Positions 60,240 to 64,000 of a DNA stretch of 64,000 bases are shown here, piece by piece (within the stretch, counting starts at the first letter, position 1; each line of letters opens with the position of its first letter). The stretch comes from Actinomadura macra NBRC 14102. GTDB lineage: Bacteria; Actinomycetota; Actinomycetes; Streptosporangiales; Streptosporangiaceae. The notes under the pieces were generated by a model. The model had not been told where the DNA came from. It worked only from the letters and a program-made list of their open reading frames with translations, and did not search any database. The stretch covers positions 248,001 to 312,000 of the forward strand of contig NZ_BCQT01000009.1 of assembly GCF_001552215.1 (NCBI RefSeq), given 5' to 3'. Both the position numbers and the translations under genes were made by a program.

Positions 60240-60749
60240 ATGACCACGAACCTGCCGGCGGAGCCGGTGATCGAGGAGCGTCCCGCCGTCCCCTACGTGG
60301 CGGTGACGAGGGACGTCACGCTGACCACGTTCGCGCGCATCGCCGACCGGATCCCGATGATCCTGCAATGGCTCGGCGCACGGGGGATCGCGCCGGCCGG
60401 GGCTCCGTTCATCAAGTACAACGTCATCGACATGGCGGGCACCCTGGAGGTCGAGGGCGGCGTACCGCTGGCGGCGCCGGTCGAGGGTGAGGGCGAGATC
60501 TTCGCCGGCACGCTTCCCGCTGGGCGCTACGTCACGTACACACACACCGGCCACCCCGACGAACTGGTCGGTGTCACCGCCGCGGTCCTCGGCTGGGGGA
60601 AGTCCCGGGGCCTCACGTGGGACATGGCCGACAGTGAGCGCGGGGAGCGCTGGGCGTGCCGGTTGGAGGTCTTCAAGACGCATCCGCTGGAGGTACCGGA
60701 CCCGAACAACTGGGTCACCGACGTGACGATGAAACTCGCGGACGCCTGA
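60240..60749 (+). CDS. GyrI-like/effector-binding domain protein
   Basis: The 169-residue protein is a stand-alone GyrI/SHS2-type effector-binding domain: AVPYVAVTRDVTLTTFARIADRI (in part), a central IKYNVIDMAGTLEVEGG, and the final strand WACRLEVFKTHPLE. Such domains bind small amphipathic molecules and occur as single proteins or as partners of AraC or MerR regulators. It begins at ATG 60240, after a G-rich stretch. Confidence 0.85.
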   Translation: MTTNLPAEPVIEERPAVPYVAVTRDVTLTTFARIADRIPMILQWLGARGIAPAGAPFIKYNVIDMAGTLEVEGGVPLAAPVEGEGEIFAGTLPAGRYVTYTHTGHPDELVGVTAAVLGWGKSRGLTWDMADSERGERWACRLEVFKTHPLEVPDPNNWVTDVTMKLADA

Positions 60750-60796
60750 CCTGGGCCCCGGCGAGGCCCTAGGATGAGCCGCCGGGAGGGGGGACC

Positions 60797-60910
60797 GTGG
60801 GCAAGCACAACAAGCCGGCCACGCGCACCTGTCCCGGCTGCGACGGCACCGGGACCAGTACCGCCACCGGCGTGCGCTGCAATGTCTGCCGCGGGGCGGG
60901 ACGCATATGA
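60797..60910 (+). CDS. Very small zinc-ribbon protein, 37 residues
   Basis: The GTG at 60797 is preceded by GGAGGGGGGACC. The 37-residue product has two C-x2-C pairs (CPGCDGTGTST and CNVCRGAG) of DnaJ-zinc-finger type. Its TGA overlaps the start of the next gene (ATGA, 60907-60910). A good ribosome-binding site, the overlap and the motif all support a real gene despite its size. Such tiny DnaJ-CR-like proteins are common in actinomycetes; their role is unknown. Confidence 0.7.
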   Translation: MGKHNKPATRTCPGCDGTGTSTATGVRCNVCRGAGRI

Positions 60911-61194
60911 GGTTCCCCCCGGACGGCTGCTCCTATGAGGTCCGGTACACGCTGGGCCGCCGCGGCGCCGGCCTGGAGAGCTTCCCGGACGAGTACGCGC
61001 TCGGCCGCTGGTTCGGCGCGATGACGACCGAGGGGATGTTCGTCCCCGAGGAGTTCGCCGTCCCGGACGAGGACGGCCGCAACGGCTACCAGATCTTCTG
61101 CGTCACCGGCACGGGTCGCGTCGGCATCAGCTACTTCCATCCCCGGCTCGTCCGAGGCCGGATCGAGGGCGCGCGTCAGCCCGTCGCCGACTGA
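60907..61194 (+). CDS. Hypothetical protein, 95 residues
   Basis: The 95-residue frame starts in a four-base overlap with the small zinc-ribbon gene. The sequence (CSYEVRYTLGRRGAGLESF, GRWFGAMTTEGMFVPEEFA, YQIFCVTGTGRVGISYFH) looks like a small soluble alpha/beta protein. I do not recognise a family. It ends 11 bp before the convergent regulator gene. Confidence 0.65.
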   Translation: MRFPPDGCSYEVRYTLGRRGAGLESFPDEYALGRWFGAMTTEGMFVPEEFAVPDEDGRNGYQIFCVTGTGRVGISYFHPRLVRGRIEGARQPVAD

Positions 61195-61204
61195 CCACGG
61201 CCGG

Positions 61205-62059
61205 TCACGGGGACGCGCCGAGCCCGGACACCATGCGCAGGCCGCCTGGCCCCAGCCTGTCGAGGGCCTTGGACGCGGCGTCGTCCGCGGGCAGGTAGAC
61301 GACGAGGCGTTGGTCGTCCGACACGGGGAGTTCGAGCGTCTCGTAGGCCAGCCGCATCTCTCCCACGTCCGGGTGGACGAACCGCTCGACACCCGCGCGT
61401 TTCGGGAGGCGGGGCGGGGCTTTCAGCCGGTCGCCGAACGGCGCGCCGGCCGTGACGACCAGTTCGTCGACGAGGTTGGCGAGATGCGGGTCGTCGGCGG
61501 CGGAGCCCACGCGCAGGCCGGCCACGCGCTCGTCGGCGACGCGCTCCCAGTCCGGGTAGACCGTTCTGGCGCGGGGGTCGGCGAACATATACCGCACGAG
61601 GTTCGGCGGCCGGACGTCGAGCAGCCCGGCCGGGCCGGTGAGCCGCTCGTAACCGTCGGTCCAGGCCAGGATGTCGCAGAGCCGGTTGAGGAGGATCGCG
61701 GGTGCCGGTTCCAGGCGTTCGAGGACCGCGCGGACGGTCGGGCGCACCGATTCCGCCGGTGGGACGCAGCAGCCCATGTCGTCGCCTGCCTTGGACAGGA
61801 TCCGCAGGTGGAGCCGTTCGTCGGGGGACATCCGCAGCGCGTCCGCGAGCGCTCCCAGTACCGACGCCGACGGATGGCGGTCCCGTCCCTGTTCCAGGCG
61901 CGCGAGGTACTCGACGCTGAGGCCGGCCAGCGTGGCCAGCTCGGCGCGGCGCAGCCCGGGTGTGCGGCGGCGGCCTCCCGCGGGCAGCCCGACCTCGGTG
62001 GGGGTGACGGCCTCCCGGCATGCCCGCAGGAAGGCACCCAGTTCGTTGGCGCTCACCAT
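61205..62059 (-). CDS. XRE-type HTH regulator with MmyB-like ligand domain
   Basis: The protein has 284 residues from ATG 62059. It has an N-terminal XRE HTH (GLRRAELATLAGLSVEYLARLEQG, in part, residues about 10-75) and a C-terminal MmyB-like PAS-type domain (LAWTDGYERLTGP, NLVRYMFADPRARTVYPDW). MmyB-type regulators bind small hydrophobic ligands and often control neighbouring oxidoreductase or efflux genes. It is divergent from the DinB-like gene by 58 bp, its probable target. Confidence 0.9.
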   Translation of the reverse strand: MVSANELGAFLRACREAVTPTEVGLPAGGRRRTPGLRRAELATLAGLSVEYLARLEQGRDRHPSASVLGALADALRMSPDERLHLRILSKAGDDMGCCVPPAESVRPTVRAVLERLEPAPAILLNRLCDILAWTDGYERLTGPAGLLDVRPPNLVRYMFADPRARTVYPDWERVADERVAGLRVGSAADDPHLANLVDELVVTAGAPFGDRLKAPPRLPKRAGVERFVHPDVGEMRLAYETLELPVSDDQRLVVYLPADDAASKALDRLGPGGLRMVSGLGASP

Positions 62060-62117
62060 CGGAATGTACCGGCCGCACGGATGTCTTTCCCCCATCACGG
62101 TTGGGCATGATGGGTGA

Positions 62118-62645
62118 ATGATCTGGACTGCACCTGAGATCACCCGCGAGTTAAAGCCGCTGGCGGCGTTCACCGGCGATGAGCGCACGCTCATGGACGG
62201 CTGGCTCGACCTTGAGCGCGAGACGCTGCTGTGGAAGTGCGGGGGGCTGACCGCGGAGCAGCTCAGGCTCCGCTGCGTCGAGCCGTCGAAGCTGTCCCTG
62301 CTCGGCCTCGTCCGGCATATGGCCGAGGTGGAGCGGGACTGGTTCAGGACGAGGTTCGCCGGTGAGCAGGTCGGCTACCTCTACTGCAGCAACGACAACC
62401 TCACCGCGGAGTTCGACGTGGACGGCGCGGACGCGGAGGAGGATCTCGCCATCTACGCGCGGGAGATCGAGTCCTGCCGTCGGACGACGTCCGGGCGCCC
62501 GCTCGACGAGGTGTACATGGACCCTCAGCGCAGGTCCGAGATGAGCCTGCGCTGGGTCTATTCGGCGATGCTCGTGGAGTACGCGCGGCACAACGGGCAC
62601 GCTGACCTGCTGCGCGAGCGGATCGATGGGGCCACCGGCCACTGA
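62118..62645 (+). CDS. DinB-family (DUF664) protein
   Basis: This is a 175-residue four-helix-bundle protein of the DinB/DUF664 type: LMDGWLDLERETLLWKCGGL, LLGLVRHMAEVERDWFRTRF, and EYARHNGHADLLRERIDG. Metal-binding histidines occur in the RHMAEVE and RHNGHADLLRE segments, as in related thiol transferases. In mycothiol-producing actinomycetes such proteins may be mycothiol S-transferases; this is inference. It follows ATG 62118 shortly after the divergent regulator. Confidence 0.88.
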   Translation: MIWTAPEITRELKPLAAFTGDERTLMDGWLDLERETLLWKCGGLTAEQLRLRCVEPSKLSLLGLVRHMAEVERDWFRTRFAGEQVGYLYCSNDNLTAEFDVDGADAEEDLAIYAREIESCRRTTSGRPLDEVYMDPQRRSEMSLRWVYSAMLVEYARHNGHADLLRERIDGATGH

Positions 62646-62755
62646 GGTCGCCGCGGGCCGCGGGGGCGGTCATGGCAGGCCGTTTGATCGGCGAACATGC
62701 CAGGCGTGTTTGAAGATCTTTCGCCGCGGCCCGAGTAGTGGTTGAATCCACGGTT

Positions 62756-64000
62756 ATGTGGCCCTCGTCACAAAGATCACTTCCATGGCGACAGTGGTAT
62801 CAGCCGGGGGTTCCTACCGACATCAGCATCCCCGATGTCCCCGTCACGCGGCTGCTCGACGACGCCGCCGAGCGGTATCCGCGCCGGCCTGCGCTGCTGT
62901 TCCTCGGGCGCCGGATCGGCTACCGGGAACTGCGCCAGGCCGTGGACCGGTTCGCGGACGGGTTGCACCGGCTGGGGGTGCAGCCGGGTGACCGGGTGGC
63001 GCTGATCCTGCCCAACTGCCCGCAGCAGGTCATCGCGTTCTACGGTGTGCTGCGCAGGGGCGCCATCGCCGTGCAGCACAATCCGCGGTACACCGAGGAG
63101 GAGATGCTCCGTCAGCTGGCGGACTGCGGTGCCCGGACCGCGGTCGTGCTGGATCGCTCCTACCCGACCGTGCGCGCGGTCCGGGGCAAGGTGGAGCTCG
63201 AACACGTGATCGTCACGTCCCTGATCGACTTCCTCCCGGTGGTCCGGAAGGCGGCTCTGCGGTTGCCGCTGGCGCGAATGCGGCGCAGGCGTGCGGCCAT
63301 CGCGGCGGACGTGCCGGACGGTCCGGGCGTGGTCCGGTTCCGGGACATGCAGCGGCCGGCGCGGCGGCACGTGCGGCAGCTTCCGGTGGAGCCGGCGCGG
63401 GATCTGGCGGCGATCCAGTACACGGGCGGGACGAAGGGGCGTCCCAAGGGCGCGATGCTGACGCACCGGAATCTCGTCGCGAACGCGTGCCAGCAGAAGG
63501 CGTGGGATCCCGGCGGCCGGCCGGGGCAGGACGTCACGCTGGGGGTCCTGCCGTTGTTCCATTCGTTCGGCATGATGAGCTGCATGATCGCGCCGGCGAT
63601 GTCGGCCGGGGCGGTGGTGCTGCTGCCGCGTTTTGACCGCGACCGCGTGCTGAAGGCGATCCGGCGGCACCGGCCCACGATCTTCCCGGGCGTGCCGACG
63701 CTGTACGACCAGGTGATCGACAGCCCGCGCTTCCGCCGGTCGGACCTGCGCTCGCTGCGGATCTTCATCTCCGGCGCCATGGCGCTCGGGCAGGCGACCA
63801 TCGACCGGATGGAGCGGGCGGGCGCGCGCGAGCTGATCCAGTGCTACGGGCTCACCGAGGCGTCGCCGGGGGTGACCGGCAACCCGCTGGGCGGCGGTGC
63901 CCGCAACCTGACCGTCGGAGTGCCCCTCCCGATGACGGACGCGGTCATCGTGGACATCGGGGAGCCCACGCGCGTGCTGGCGCCGGGCGAGACGGGTGAA
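62756..64000 (+). CDS. Acyl-CoA ligase (AMP-binding), 5' part
   Basis: From ATG 62756 the frame is open to the window edge (415 codons, no stop). It shows long-chain acyl-CoA synthetase features: RPALLFLGRRIGYRELRQAV, the P-loop YTGGTKGRPKGAMLTHRN, LPLFHSFGMMSC, GVPTLYDQVI, and CYGLTEASPGVT. The family normally has 500-560 residues, so roughly the last quarter, including the C-terminal lysine domain, lies beyond the window. It activates a fatty or aromatic acid as its CoA ester. Confidence 0.92.
   Translation, partial: MWPSSQRSLPWRQWYQPGVPTDISIPDVPVTRLLDDAAERYPRRPALLFLGRRIGYRELRQAVDRFADGLHRLGVQPGDRVALILPNCPQQVIAFYGVLRRGAIAVQHNPRYTEEEMLRQLADCGARTAVVLDRSYPTVRAVRGKVELEHVIVTSLIDFLPVVRKAALRLPLARMRRRRAAIAADVPDGPGVVRFRDMQRPARRHVRQLPVEPARDLAAIQYTGGTKGRPKGAMLTHRNLVANACQQKAWDPGGRPGQDVTLGVLPLFHSFGMMSCMIAPAMSAGAVVLLPRFDRDRVLKAIRRHRPTIFPGVPTLYDQVIDSPRFRRSDLRSLRIFISGAMALGQATIDRMERAGARELIQCYGLTEASPGVTGNPLGGGARNLTVGVPLPMTDAVIVDIGEPTRVLAPGETGE

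Noticed and set aside
1..64000. CRISPR arrays, rRNA genes, insertion sequences or phage structural genes
   Set aside because: No repeat-spacer pattern, rRNA-like sequence, transposase or phage protein was seen on either strand.

Overview
The window is very GC-rich, with short gene gaps, many GTG starts and frequent 4-base stop/start overlaps. Gene families such as DUF1707, DUF6879, DUF6082 and FtsX-type permeases, two ROK regulators and several FCD-type GntR regulators point to a filamentous actinomycete, probably a Streptosporangiales/Actinomadura-like chromosome. The exact taxon is inference. About 66 protein genes or fragments, three tRNAs and several operator-like palindromes can be supported. 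No insertion sequence, CRISPR array, rRNA or integrase was seen.

Layout. 1-5.8 kb: end of a probable PadR gene, a DUF1707 membrane protein, a NarL-type histidine kinase divergent from an FtsX-type permease, and a LysR regulator. 5.9-10.6 kb: an Entner-Doudoroff block (edd-glk-eda on the minus strand) facing a ROK repressor. 10.7-12.7 kb: small actinomycete-specific proteins. 12.8-19.7 kb: a GTP-derived metabolite cluster. A seven-gene minus-strand operon (GTP cyclohydrolase II homolog, CDP-alcohol phosphatidyltransferase, dehydrogenase, PTPS-fold protein, glycosyltransferase, methyltransferase, flippase-like protein) converges on a PAP2 gene and a creatininase-family gene. The cyclohydrolase has His where canonical enzymes have a key Tyr, and the PTPS homolog has lost its catalytic residues. 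The cluster resembles the Streptomyces coelicolor locus around SCO6650-SCO6655, whose product is unknown. 20-24.3 kb: sugar-binding lipoprotein, GH13 alpha-glucosidase, an emfourin-like protein and a SnoaL-like protein. 24.3-27.6 kb: a 5-oxoproline-type locus (DUF1445, NRAMP-like transporter, GntR) with only short relics of pxpB and pxpC. 27.6-32.6 kb: a GntR regulator and the E1alpha, E1beta and E2 genes of a 2-oxoacid or acetoin dehydrogenase, plus an SDR. 32.7-34.1 kb: a pnuC-nadR locus broken into shuffled and inverted pieces. 34.1-41.9 kb: a toxin-antitoxin-like pair, a secreted GH2 beta-galactosidase with a LamG insert, a second ROK regulator and a GH3 beta-glucosidase.

42.0-59.4 kb looks like a genomic island. 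A 74-bp perfect direct repeat lies at both ends (42037-42110 and 59373-59446), and the right copy covers the 3' part of an intact tRNA-His gene, the classic footprint of tRNA-targeted integration. The cargo is an aromatic or heteroaromatic catabolic module: Rieske oxygenase, PDR/VanB reductase, extradiol dioxygenase, meta-cleavage hydrolase, PaaK-like ligase, amidase, LLM oxidoreductase, hotdog thioesterase, a branched-chain-type ABC importer (with a permease-ATPase fusion), a GlcG-flavin reductase fusion and two regulators. Most lie in one minus-strand operon. No integrase was found.

59.4-64 kb: a tRNA cluster (His, Met, Ser), a sigma-region-4-only protein, a GyrI-like protein, a tiny zinc-ribbon protein, an XRE/MmyB-type regulator, a DinB-like protein and the start of an acyl-CoA ligase that runs off the end.
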